Source: Nocardia sp. NBC_01327
Lineage (GTDB): Bacteria; Actinomycetota; Actinomycetes; Mycobacteriales; Mycobacteriaceae
Direction: 5' to 3'
NCBI RefSeq assembly: GCF_035958815.1
Contig: NZ_CP108383.1
Location: forward strand, 6,944,001 to 7,008,000
Length of the DNA stretch: 64,000 bases
Shown piece after piece: positions 18,302-25,583 of this stretch. Each line of letters opens with the position of its first letter. Within the stretch, counting starts at the first letter, position 1. A program made the position numbers and the translations under genes. The notes beneath the pieces were generated by a model. The model did not search any database. It was given only the letters and a program-made list of their open reading frames with translations, and was not told the origin of the DNA.

Positions 18302-19953
18302 TGGTGCACTCCTTCTTTCATACGGTGCCACGACGGCGTGGTCTCGGAGCCGTCGGTGACCAATTGCGGACGACCGTCCTGGCCCAGGCGCACCGCCGTG
18401 CTGCGGCGGAGCTCCTCGCGCGGGTCCGGATAATCGGAACGGGTGTGGCAGCCCCGGCTTTCGGTGCGGGCGGAGGCGGTGAGCAGCAGCGTCCGTGCGG
18501 TGAGTGTGAGCGCGGAGTCTTCGAGATCCTGGATGATGGCGGCCGCCGAATTCCCCTGCACCGCTTCGCTGGTCTCGTCGGCCTCGCCGCCGGACAGCAT
18601 GCCCATCAGCCGCAGGACCGCACCACGCAGGCCGTCACCGTCGCGGACGACCGCGGCATTCTCGGTCATCAACTCCTGCAGCAGCTTCCGATCCGCCCGA
18701 GGCAGCGCCGCGACGCCCGCGAAGTACGCTCCGGAGTCGATGCGCCCGGCCGCGCCCAGCCGTTCGGCCGCCGCCGCCCCGGCGCGTTCGCCGACCACGA
18801 GGCCCTCGAGCAGGCTGTTGGAGGCGAGCCGGTTGGCCCCGTGCAGGCCGGTGCGGGCCACCTCACCGGCGGCGTACAGGCCGGGAACGATGGTGCGCCC
18901 GTAGGTATCGGTGACCACGCCACCGCACTGGAAGTGGGCGGCGGGCGCGACCGGGATGAGATCGGCGCTCGGTTCGATACCCGCGGCCCGGCAGGACGCG
19001 GTGATGGTCGGGAACCGCTGCTCGAACCCGTCGAGCGCCCGGGCGTCGAGGTAGACGCGGTCGGTGCCCAGCGCACGCATGCGGGCCTCGATGGCGCGCG
19101 ACACCACATCGCGCGGGGCGAGGTCGCCGCGCGGATGCACGCCCGCGGTCACCGAATCCCCTTGGGAATCCACCAGAACCGCGCCCTCACCGCGCACCGC
19201 CTCACTGATGAGCGGCCGCCGCCCCAGCCCACCCGGCGTGAAGAGCACGGTGGGATGGAACTGCAGGAACTCCAGATCCGAGACCACGGCCCCGGCCCGC
19301 AGCGCCAGCGCGATACCGTCGGCGGTGGCCCCCGGCGGATTGGTGCTGCACGCATACAACTGTCCGAGTCCGCCGGTCGCCAGCAGGACGGCGGGCGCAT
19401 GTACGATCCCGAATCCCTTGTCGGATACGGCGATCACACCGCGCACCCCGTCGGGACCGGTCACGATCTCGACCGCGGCGGCCCCGAACAGCACCGGCAG
19501 TCCGGCCGTGTTCAAGGCCCGCTGCACCTCGGCGCCGGTGGCATCACCACCGGCGTGAATAATCCGCCGGGTGCTGTGGCCGCCTTCCCGGGTCCGCGAA
19601 ACCTCGCCGTCCCGGCCGAGATCGAAGACCGCACCCAGATCGGTCAGCGCGGCGACCGCGTCCACGCCACCCTCGACAATGCAGCGCACCGCCTCCGGAT
19701 CGCAGAGCCCGGCCCCGGCCACCACGGTGTCGTGCACATGGGATTCCACCGAATCCCCGTGCGGCGCAACCACGGCGATACCACCCTGCGCGTACTGCGT
19801 GGAGGTATCAGTGGCACCGCCCTTACTCAATGTCAGCACCCGCAGTCCTCGCAGCGAGGCGGTGCGGGCCGCGGTCAAACCCGCGACCCCGCCGCCGATC
19901 ACCACGAGATCCGCTTCGGTCTCCCATGCGATGGAAATACTCACGGCTGTCAC
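18298..19953 (-). CDS. nadB: L-aspartate oxidase NadB
   Basis: FAD enzyme oxidising L-aspartate to iminoaspartate, the substrate of NadA. The N-terminal Rossmann fold reads LVVIGGGVAGLTAART; further landmarks are STQYAQGGIAV, GGHSTRRIIHAGGDATG, LLATGGLGQLY, and GLYAAGEVARTGLHGANRLASNSLLEGLV near residues 350-385. The C-terminal helical domain continues to about residue 550, within family range. The start is ambiguous: GTG at 19951-19953 is the longest, but a GTG three codons later (19942-19944) has GGAAAG at a better distance. It lies 28 bp after nadA. Confidence 0.95.
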   Translation of the reverse strand: MTAVSISIAWETEADLVVIGGGVAGLTAARTASLRGLRVLTLSKGGATDTSTQYAQGGIAVVAPHGDSVESHVHDTVVAGAGLCDPEAVRCIVEGGVDAVAALTDLGAVFDLGRDGEVSRTREGGHSTRRIIHAGGDATGAEVQRALNTAGLPVLFGAAAVEIVTGPDGVRGVIAVSDKGFGIVHAPAVLLATGGLGQLYACSTNPPGATADGIALALRAGAVVSDLEFLQFHPTVLFTPGGLGRRPLISEAVRGEGAVLVDSQGDSVTAGVHPRGDLAPRDVVSRAIEARMRALGTDRVYLDARALDGFEQRFPTITASCRAAGIEPSADLIPVAPAAHFQCGGVVTDTYGRTIVPGLYAAGEVARTGLHGANRLASNSLLEGLVVGERAGAAAAERLGAAGRIDSGAYFAGVAALPRADRKLLQELMTENAAVVRDGDGLRGAVLRLMGMLSGGEADETSEAVQGNSAAAIIQDLEDSALTLTARTLLLTASARTESRGCHTRSDYPDPREELRRSTAVRLGQDGRPQLVTDGSETTPSWHRMKEGVHQ

Positions 19954-19981
19954 TCTTTCCGGCGAACGCCCGAGCCCGCGG

Positions 19982-21019
19982 CTATTCCCCGCCGCCGGGA
20001 TTGCCGATTTCGATCATGCGCTGGACCGAATTGCGGGCCAGGGCAGCGGTTTCGAGATCGACGTGCACCTCGTCGCGGTTCTCCACCAGGCAGCGGAGCA
20101 GGGCGGCGGGGGTGATCATCTTCATGTACTGGCAGGAGGCGCGGTCATTGACGGCCTGGAAGTCGATGCCGGGGGCGGCCTTTCGCAGCTGGTGCAGCAT
20201 GCCGACCTCGGTGGCCACCAGGACCTGCTTCGATTTGGCCGCCTTGGCGGCGTCGATCATGCCGCCGGTCGACAGGATGTGCACCCGGTCGGCCGGGAAC
20301 TCACCCGCGCCCGCGAGGTAGAGCGCCGAAGTGGCGCAACCGCATTCGGGGTGCACGAAGAGTTCGGCATCCGGGTGGGTGCGGGCCTGCTCATTGAGCT
20401 CATCGCCGTTGATGCCGGCGTGCACATGGCATTCGCCCATCCAGATGTGCATATTCTCGCGGCCGGTGATGCGCTTGACGTGCGCGCCCAGGAACTGGTC
20501 CGGCAGGAACAGCACCTCGCGGTCCGGATCGATGGAGGCGACCACATCGACGGCATTGGACGAGGTGCAGCAGATATCGGTGAGCGCCTTCACCGCGGCG
20601 GTGGTGTTCACGTACGAGACCACCATGGCGTCGGGGTGCTCGTCCTTCCACTCCCGCAGCTGCTCGGCGGTGATGGAGTCGGCCAGCGAGCAGCCGGCCC
20701 GCTGGTCCGGAATCAGCACGGTCTTCTCGGGGCTCAGGATCTTCGCGGTCTCGGCCATGAAGTGCACACCGCAGAACACGATGGTGCCCTCGGTCGCCTC
20801 GGCGGCGATTCGGGACAGCGCGAGGGAGTCGCCGACATGGTCGGCAATGTCCTGGATCTCGGGGAGCTGATAGTTGTGCGCCAGGATCGTCGCGTTGCGC
20901 TCGCGCGCCAATCGCTTGATCTCCTGTGCCCACTCGGGAGTGGCGTCGACGCCGGTGAATCCCGCGGGCCCGTCCACAATGCGCTCGGTGAGCGTCATCG
21001 TCGCACCTACTGCAGCCAT
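19982..21019 (-). CDS. nadA: Quinolinate synthase NadA
   Basis: Fe-S enzyme that condenses iminoaspartate with dihydroxyacetone phosphate to quinolinate. It is 345 residues long. The three cluster-ligand cysteines are present in the expected places: IVFCGVHFMAETAKIL near residue 88, HPECGCATSALYL near 229, and ASCQYMKMITP near 315. ATILAHNYQLPEIQDIADHVG near residue 45 is the family signature. The ATG at 21017-21019 has GGAG 7 nt upstream. It heads the nadABC operon and faces the divergent nrtR across a 76-bp gap holding an inverted-repeat operator. Confidence 0.97.
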   Translation of the reverse strand: MAAVGATMTLTERIVDGPAGFTGVDATPEWAQEIKRLARERNATILAHNYQLPEIQDIADHVGDSLALSRIAAEATEGTIVFCGVHFMAETAKILSPEKTVLIPDQRAGCSLADSITAEQLREWKDEHPDAMVVSYVNTTAAVKALTDICCTSSNAVDVVASIDPDREVLFLPDQFLGAHVKRITGRENMHIWMGECHVHAGINGDELNEQARTHPDAELFVHPECGCATSALYLAGAGEFPADRVHILSTGGMIDAAKAAKSKQVLVATEVGMLHQLRKAAPGIDFQAVNDRASCQYMKMITPAALLRCLVENRDEVHVDLETAALARNSVQRMIEIGNPGGGE

Positions 21020-21072
21020 GGCTGGCTCCTTCTCTCATGCGCTCGGCCACATCGCCGATTCGCATACAACCG

Positions 21073-21095
21073 GTTTTCGACTTAGAATCGAAAAC
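21073..21095. promoter_or_regulatory. Inverted-repeat operator between nadA and nrtR
   Basis: GTTTTCGA and TCGAAAAC form perfect 8-bp arms separated by 7 bp (CTTAGAA), ending at the base before the nrtR GTG. It covers the putative -10 box of nrtR (TAGAAT, 21083-21088) and lies 54 bp before the nadA start. The position and symmetry fit a site for the divergent NrtR repressor, which in mycobacteria and other actinobacteria controls NAD biosynthesis; identity of the site as NrtR-bound is inference. Confidence 0.7.
21083..21088 (+). promoter_or_regulatory. -10 box of a leaderless nrtR promoter
   Basis: TAGAAT ends 7 bp before the nrtR GTG at 21096, the spacing expected if transcription begins at the start codon itself. 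No ribosome-binding site precedes the GTG, which supports a leaderless mRNA. No clear -35 was seen. Confidence 0.55.
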
Positions 21096-21854
21096 GTGGC
21101 CCATCGTAGCACTATCCACGAAACGCTCACCGCCGTGTTCCAGGTTCGTCGCTTTCCGGACACCATCAGTGCAGGTGAGCGTGTTTCGACTGCCGCAGGA
21201 GTCGATGCGGGGCGCTGTCCGCCCGGCCAGCGCACGGAATTGGCGGTACTGCTCTGGGAACGCGCCCTCGACCCCGCCAAGGGCACCTGGTCACTACCGG
21301 GCGGCAAGCTGCGCGACGGGGAGGATCTCGACGCCTCGGCCGCACGGCAATTGGCGGAGAAGGTCGATGTGCGGGAACTGACCCATCTGGAACAGGTCTG
21401 GGTCTTCAGCGATCCGAATCGGGTCCCCGGCGACCGGCGCATCGCCTCGGCGTATCTGGGGCTGGTGCCGCTCACCGCCGAACCGGTACTGCCGCCGGAC
21501 ACCCGGTGGCATCCGGTGTCGGCACTGCCGGACATGTCCTTCGACCACGGCGGCATTGTCGAACACGCGCGAAATCGACTGGCGGCGAAGATGTCCTATA
21601 CGAATATCGCGTTCGCCCTGGCGCCGGAGCGGTTCACCATGTCGACACTGCGGGAAACCTATTGCGCGGCACTGGGATACGAGGTGGACACCACGAATCT
21701 GCAACGGGTGCTTACCCGCCGGGGTGTGATCACGCCGACGGGCGCGACAACCTCTCCCGGTCGCGCGGGCGGTCGACCGGCGGCGGTCTACCGTTTCGCC
21801 GAGTCCGAGATCCGGGTCACCGATGAATTCGCGGCACTGCGGCCGCCGAGCTGA
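21096..21854 (+). CDS. nrtR: NrtR-type Nudix transcriptional regulator of NAD synthesis
   Basis: A 252-residue protein with an N-terminal Nudix-like domain (about 1-150) and a C-terminal winged helix (about 155-235). The Nudix box region reads GGKLRDGEDLDASAARQLAEKVDV; the catalytic REUxEE glutamates are replaced (RQLAEK), so hydrolysis is unlikely and ligand sensing probable, as in NrtR proteins that sense ADP-ribose or related NAD metabolites. The C-terminal part (FTMSTLRETYCAALGYEVDTTNLQRVL and GRPAAVYRF) is the typical NrtR DNA-binding domain. GTG at 21096 fits homologue starts and lacks a Shine-Dalgarno site. It is divergent from nadABC, its probable target. Confidence 0.9.
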   Translation: MAHRSTIHETLTAVFQVRRFPDTISAGERVSTAAGVDAGRCPPGQRTELAVLLWERALDPAKGTWSLPGGKLRDGEDLDASAARQLAEKVDVRELTHLEQVWVFSDPNRVPGDRRIASAYLGLVPLTAEPVLPPDTRWHPVSALPDMSFDHGGIVEHARNRLAAKMSYTNIAFALAPERFTMSTLRETYCAALGYEVDTTNLQRVLTRRGVITPTGATTSPGRAGGRPAAVYRFAESEIRVTDEFAALRPPS

Positions 21855-21930
21855 CCTGTCGCACCGCGTGCGGGCGCTGCCACTCCCCCAGCACTACGGC
21901 CGAGCCGAGAGGTCGCACAGATGCGTGGAG

Positions 21931-22107
21931 CTACCACTCCCGCTTGCGATGCTTGGCGGTGCGACGGTAGGTGCGCGCACTCGGAATCGGTTGTGCGGCA
22001 TTGGATTGCCGTAGTGCGTGGCGCTGGCGCCAGGCGCTGAGATCCGGTCGTTCCGCCGGCGCTTCGGGAGCCTGCGGGGCACGATCGGCGTGCGAAGCGG
22101 CTTTCAT
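21931..22107 (-). CDS. Small basic protein of unknown function
   Basis: A 58-residue, strongly basic, Ala/Arg-rich protein (MKAASHADRAPQAPEAPAER at the start, ending RTAKHRKREW). AGGGGG precedes the ATG at 22105-22107 at good distance, which is the main reason to call it. It has no membrane span and no recognised domain, lies between the end of nrtR and DUF2567, and is co-directional with DUF2567. It may be a real small gene or chance; codon usage is not decisive at this length. Confidence 0.45.
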   Translation of the reverse strand: MKAASHADRAPQAPEAPAERPDLSAWRQRHALRQSNAAQPIPSARTYRRTAKHRKREW

Positions 22108-22180
22108 GGCCGATCCCCCTGCGGTGTCGTGAACTCGATGCCTCAGGGTAGGGAGAATCGCGGGGAAGCTCCAGCGATTT

Positions 22181-22894
22181 TCACTGCGTGCGATCGGTCT
22201 CCGGGACGGAGTCGGAGGATTCGAACGGCACCACCGGATCACGCGGGCCGTAGGGCTGGGTGCCGCCGTAGGGCCCGTAGGTGATGTCGGAGCCGAACTG
22301 GCCGGGCGCGAAGGCGGGCGGCTGCGGCGGGTTCCCGCGGAACGGCAGATAGTGTCCGGTGCCCAGATCGTCGGTGGTGCTCAGCGCGGCCAGAATCAGC
22401 ACGACCAGCCCTGCGACCAGGGGTTGGACCAGCAGGGCGGACCAGCCCTCGACCGTGGGCGCGAACTCCACGATGGTGTGCACGGCGGGATGCGGCGGCC
22501 GGGTATGCCGCTGCTGCGCCACGGCCTCGCCGACCCAGCGCATGACCGAGGACCCCAGCGCCGAACCGGCAAGCAGTCCGAGCAGCAGCACCGGTCCGCG
22601 GGCCCGGCGCCAGCGCCAGGCGGCGGCCGCGGTGAGCACCCCCGTCACCACTCCGATGAGCACGAAGACGGCGACCGCGTCGAAACGGTGGGTGCTCTCC
22701 CCCGTCAGCGCGGCGCCGCGGTCGGGATCGATCACCAGCAATTGTTCGGCGGGCGCCAGAAAACCCCAGATCACGCCCGCGAGCGCGCTCGCCGCCGCGA
22801 TGGCGGCGAAGACCACCGCTGCCGCGCGGGCCTCGCGCATCAGAAATCCGACGCGCACTCCGGGCTGCTCGGCAGCGGTGAATGTGGTTGCCAC
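22181..22894 (-). CDS. DUF2567 membrane protein
   Basis: A 237-residue integral membrane protein matching the mycobacterial Rv1591-type family that follows bsaP. Four hydrophobic spans are visible: about residues 23-43 (AAVVFAAIAAASALAGVIWGF), 72-92 (AVAVFVLIGVVTGVLTAAAAW), 100-118 and 150-170 (SALLVQPLVAGLVVLILAAL). The C-terminal 65 residues are a Pro/Gly-rich cytoplasmic tail. The start is GTG at 22892-22894, sharing one base with the bsaP stop (TAGTG), so it is co-translated with bsaP. The function is unknown. Confidence 0.85.
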   Translation of the reverse strand: MATTFTAAEQPGVRVGFLMREARAAAVVFAAIAAASALAGVIWGFLAPAEQLLVIDPDRGAALTGESTHRFDAVAVFVLIGVVTGVLTAAAAWRWRRARGPVLLLGLLAGSALGSSVMRWVGEAVAQQRHTRPPHPAVHTIVEFAPTVEGWSALLVQPLVAGLVVLILAALSTTDDLGTGHYLPFRGNPPQPPAFAPGQFGSDITYGPYGGTQPYGPRDPVVPFESSDSVPETDRTQ

Positions 22895-23115
22895 TAGCGG
22901 TGTTCCAGGCTGCTGGAGTCGAGCACGCCGTGGCGCGAGCACTTGGCCCACCACCCGTCCGGGCTCACCTGCACGACCATGCGGCGGCCGCAGTTCTCAC
23001 AGAACCGCGGCGGCTCCAAACCCAGGGCGGCAGCGGCGGGGACGGCGTCTTCCAGACCCGGCACCACCCGCTTGCCCGTGAAGGGGTTGTAGCGCTCCTC
23101 TATATCCACGACCAC
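22894..23115 (-). CDS. bsaP: Biotin synthase auxiliary protein BsaP
   Basis: A 73-residue protein with the pattern of the mycobacterial protein encoded after bioB (Rv1590): YNPFTGKRVVPG near the start, then FCENCGRRMVVQV and WAKCSRHGVLD. The cysteines at about residues 39, 42 and 60 and the nearby His could hold a metal or Fe-S centre. In mycobacteria BsaP is required for BioB activity, apparently by serving its Fe-S chemistry. The start is GTG at 23113-23115; a second GTG two codons later also fits a GAGG upstream. It lies 88 bp after bioB, with a hairpin in between, and overlaps the DUF2567 start. Confidence 0.85.
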   Translation of the reverse strand: MVVDIEERYNPFTGKRVVPGLEDAVPAAAALGLEPPRFCENCGRRMVVQVSPDGWWAKCSRHGVLDSSSLEHR

Positions 23116-23157
23116 CTCAGTGCTCAGCTTCTGTGAAGTGCAGCCTCGACGAGCTGC

Positions 23158-23184
23158 GCCGGTACCTGTATGTACGGTACCGGC
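23158..23184 (-). promoter_or_regulatory. Hairpin between bioB and bsaP
   Basis: A perfect 9-bp inverted repeat, GCCGGTACC and GGTACCGGC, encloses a 9-nt loop (TGTATGTAC). It sits between the bioB stop at 23204 and the bsaP start at 23115, within one transcriptional direction. There is no U-tract, so it may be a partial terminator, an RNA-processing site or a stabiliser that sets the bioB:bsaP ratio. Confidence 0.55.
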
Positions 23185-23203
23185 TTCCGATGGCCCGCTG
23201 CGC

Positions 23204-24241
23204 TCAGAAGGATTCGTTGAGCGCCTTGATCGGCATCTTGAGCTCGCCGAGCAGATCGATATCGGCCTCGGCGGGTCGGCCCAGGGTGGTCAGGTAATTG
23301 CCGACGATGACGGCATTGATGCCGCCGAGGATGCCCTGCTTGGCGCCGAGATCGCCGAGGGTGATCTCACGACCGCCCGCGAAGCGCAGGATGGTGCGCG
23401 GCAGGGCGAGGCGGAAGGCCGCGACGGCGCGCAGCGCGTCGGAGGCGGGCAGCACCTCGAGGTCGCCGAAGGGGGTGCCGGGGCGCGGGTTGAGGAAGTT
23501 CAGCGGGACCTCGTCCGGCTCCAATTCGGCGAGCTGGACGGCGAATTCGGCACGCTGCTCCAGGGATTCGCCCATGCCGAGGATGCCGCCGGAGCAGACC
23601 TCCATACCGGCCTCACGCACCATGCGCAGGGTGTCCCAGCGCTCCTCGTAGGAGTGCGTGGTGACCACGTTCGGGAAGTGCGACTTGGCGGTCTCGAGGT
23701 TGTGGTTGTAGCGGTGCACGCCCATGGCGGCGAGCTGATCGACCTGCTCCTGGTTGAGCATGCCGAGCGAGCAGGCGACCTGGATGTCGACTTCGTTGCG
23801 AATGGCCTCGACGCCCGCGGCGACCTGCGCCATGAGCCGGGCATCCGGGCCGCGCACGGCGGCGACGATGCAGAATTCGGTGGCGCCGGATTTGGCGGTC
23901 TGCTTGGCGGCCTCGACCAGGCTCGGGATATCGAGCCAGGCGGCGCGCACCGGCGACTGGAAAAGGCCGGACTGCGAACAGAAGTGGCAGTCCTCGGGGC
24001 AGCCGCCGGTCTTGAGGGAGATGATGCCCTCGACCTCGACCTCGGGGCCGCACCACTTCATGCGCACGTCGTGGGCGAGAGCGAGCAGCTCCTCGAGCCG
24101 ATCGTCGCCGAGGCGCAATACCTCGAGGGTCTGCTCCTGATTGAGTGCGACGCCGCGCTCGAGCACCTGCTCGCGCGCGATCGTCAGAATGTCTTCCCCT
24201 GCCGCGCTTGCGGCTTCGGTCCTGACGGCTGCCTGGGTCAT
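23204..24241 (-). CDS. bioB: Biotin synthase BioB
   Basis: Radical-SAM enzyme inserting sulfur into dethiobiotin. It is 345 residues long. The SAM cluster motif GGCPEDCHFCSQS near residue 79 gives CxxxCxxC; further signatures are SGATEFCIVAA, ACSLGMLNQEQ, RYNHNLETAKS, GMEVCSGGILGMGE, FLNPRPGTPF and the Arg of LRFAGGRE that serves the auxiliary [2Fe-2S] cluster. The ATG at 24239-24241 was chosen over upstream ones because GGGAT lies at good distance. Expression is probably under the divergent TetR regulator, whose operator lies 42 bp upstream. Confidence 0.97.
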   Translation of the reverse strand: MTQAAVRTEAASAAGEDILTIAREQVLERGVALNQEQTLEVLRLGDDRLEELLALAHDVRMKWCGPEVEVEGIISLKTGGCPEDCHFCSQSGLFQSPVRAAWLDIPSLVEAAKQTAKSGATEFCIVAAVRGPDARLMAQVAAGVEAIRNEVDIQVACSLGMLNQEQVDQLAAMGVHRYNHNLETAKSHFPNVVTTHSYEERWDTLRMVREAGMEVCSGGILGMGESLEQRAEFAVQLAELEPDEVPLNFLNPRPGTPFGDLEVLPASDALRAVAAFRLALPRTILRFAGGREITLGDLGAKQGILGGINAVIVGNYLTTLGRPAEADIDLLGELKMPIKALNESF

Positions 24242-24282
24242 GCGCGCGAATCCCTTCATCCGGCCGGTGTGGCCGAGCAACT

Positions 24283-24295
24283 TGAACGGTGTTCA
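24283..24295. promoter_or_regulatory. BioQ-type operator between bioB and bioQ
   Basis: TGAACGGTGTTCA is a 13-bp palindrome with perfect 5-bp arms and a 3-bp centre, in the 108-bp gap between divergent bioB and the TetR gene. The same TGAAC-N3-GTTCA pattern occurs before bioF and bioA, and it matches the palindrome reported for mycobacterial BioQ, as I recall it. Both genes are likely repressed from this site. Confidence 0.85.
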
Positions 24296-24349
24296 GGGTA
24301 GGCTAGCAGTCCGGAACGTGAGCCGGAACACGAAGGGGTCGGAATCTCA

Positions 24350-24934
24350 GTGCAACTGCACCGCACGGACGTGGTCGACGGGGCCATCGCCATCCTCGAT
24401 CAGTACGGACTCGCCGATCTGACCATGCGGCGGCTCGCGAGTTCCCTGCATGTGCAGCCCGGCGCGCTGTACTGGCACTTCCCGAACAAGCAGGCGCTGC
24501 TCGGCGCCGTCGCCGACCGCGTGCTGGCGCCCATGGACGAACCTGTCGAATCCGGCGAATGGTCCGGCCAGATCACCGAATTGGCGCACCGCCTCCGCTC
24601 CTGCCTGCTCGCCTACCGCGACGGCGCCGAATTGGTCTCGGCCACATACGCTTCCAGGCTCACCACCAGCAAGGGCCGGGAACGCCTGGCAGGGGCGGCG
24701 ATTCGCGCCGGCATGACCCGCGAGGAAGCCGACCTCGCCGCCTACACCCTGCTCTACTACGTCCTCGGCCAGACGGTTGACGAGCAATCCCGCATGCAAA
24801 TGGACTCCGTAGGCGCCCTCGCCGAAGAATCCTCCCCCCTCTACGACAGCCCCGACGCCACCGCCCGCTTCGACTTCGGCCTGCAACTCTTCATCAGCGG
24901 CGTCCGCCACCTCCTCGGCACCCGAGTCCGCTGA
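24350..24934 (+). CDS. bioQ: TetR-family biotin regulator, BioQ-like
   Basis: A 194-residue TetR regulator. The N-terminal helix-turn-helix (about residues 5-50) reads VVDGAIAILDQYGLADLTMRR, then LHVQPGALYWHFPNKQALL, the TetR recognition region. The C-terminal part is a helical ligand/dimer domain of the TetR_C class (LLYYVLGQTVDEQS). The start is GTG at 24350; AGGGG lies somewhat far upstream. Divergence from bioB and the three TGAAC-N3-GTTCA sites at biotin genes support BioQ; in M. smegmatis BioQ is also divergent from bioB. A stem-loop follows the stop. Confidence 0.82.
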   Translation: MQLHRTDVVDGAIAILDQYGLADLTMRRLASSLHVQPGALYWHFPNKQALLGAVADRVLAPMDEPVESGEWSGQITELAHRLRSCLLAYRDGAELVSATYASRLTTSKGRERLAGAAIRAGMTREEADLAAYTLLYYVLGQTVDEQSRMQMDSVGALAEESSPLYDSPDATARFDFGLQLFISGVRHLLGTRVR

Positions 24935-24959
24935 CCGGCTCCATCACCGCCCTCATACA

Positions 24960-24983
24960 GAACAGCTCTCACCAGAGCTGTTC
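24960..24983 (+). terminator. Stem-loop after bioQ
   Basis: GAACAGCTCT and AGAGCTGTTC form a perfect 10-bp stem with a 4-nt loop (CACC), 26 bp after the bioQ stop. There is no U-tract. The GAACAGC sequence of its arm recurs in the tandem repeats about 240 bp downstream. Confidence 0.6.
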
Positions 24984-25424
24984 GGCTGCGACAAATCCGG
25001 TGCTGTCGGTACATCCACGGACTGATCCGAATGGGCGCCAAACCAGCCCACCCAGAGCCAACCGCCTCACGGCGCATCGGAAAACACGTCTTCGGATCGA
25101 ACAGCACGCGGCCGCACCGAACAACGCCAGCACTATCTGTTTGCCTCCGACATAGGCTGCGCCGCCGAAGAGAGCACCGCGGGGCAGCGCTGCTTCGTAC
25201 CGAACAGCGCGCCTCTGGCCGAACAGCGCGCCTCTGGCCGAACAGCGCGCCTCTGGCCGAACAGCACGTCTCTGGCCGAACAGCACGTCTTTGGATCTCA
25301 CAGCGCGTCTCTGGATCTCACAGCGTGTGCAAGCGTTGTGCGGCCAGAGATGTGTTGTCGACGGGGGCGCTCGTGGTTCGGGGGTGGCGATTGGGTAGCA
25401 AATCGGACTTATCGGGCGGCGGGG
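24984..25424. other. Gene-free stretch before the cobalamin riboswitch
   Basis: No convincing gene lies here. An open frame on the minus strand (24969-25301) has Arg/Ala/Gly-rich composition and is mainly built from the 19-bp tandem repeats, so it was not called. The second half (25201-25326) is tandemly repeated. The promoter of the B12-transport operon should lie after the repeats, about 25330-25420; no clear -10/-35 pair was recognised. Confidence 0.6.
25201..25326. repeat. 19-bp tandem repeat array
   Basis: Six to seven copies of a 19-bp unit. The first three (25201-25257) are identical, CGAACAGCGCGCCTCTGGC; the following copies diverge (CGAACAGCACGTCTCTGGC and TCTCACAGCGCGTCTCTGGA). There are no spacers, so this is not a CRISPR array. 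A 19-bp period would change frame every copy, so it is non-coding. Confidence 0.85.
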
Positions 25425-25545
25425 TAGGGTTCGGGGCTGTTGTTGTCGGCAGGTGTGGGAATCCGGTGTGAGTCCGGAGCGGTCGCGCCACTGTGAGTGT
25501 CCGGACCTGTTCGGATGCGAGTCAGACCTCCCCTGCCACGGAGTT
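25425..25545 (+). promoter_or_regulatory. Cobalamin (B12) riboswitch
   Basis: The conserved core is readable: GGGAATCCGGTGTGAGTCCGG (start near 25458), GCGGTCGCGCCACTGTGAG, and GGATGCGAGTCAGACC near 25512-25527. These are the junction and B12-box elements of the AdoCbl riboswitch; the boundaries are approximate. It lies just before the start of the btuC-like gene (25584), and so should shut off the operon when adenosylcobalamin is abundant. It is the key evidence that this ABC transporter handles corrinoids rather than iron siderophores. Confidence 0.92.
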
Positions 25546-25583
25546 CTCTGGAGAGGCCGCGGGTTGCCGATGGAGTTTCAGCG

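Noticed and set aside
18301..20115. A 604-codon plus-strand frame
   Set aside because: It is antisense to nadB, which has clear FAD-enzyme motifs.
24969..25301. A 110-codon minus-strand frame with repeated peptides
   Set aside because: The repeats have a 19-bp period, which shifts frame each copy; the region is better read as non-coding tandem repeats.
25201..25326. A possible CRISPR array
   Set aside because: The 19-bp units are directly adjacent with no spacers, and no cas gene is present.
25497..25583. An upstream extension of the btuC-like frame
   Set aside because: It lies inside the cobalamin riboswitch; the ATG at 25584 has a ribosome-binding site and begins the membrane protein proper.
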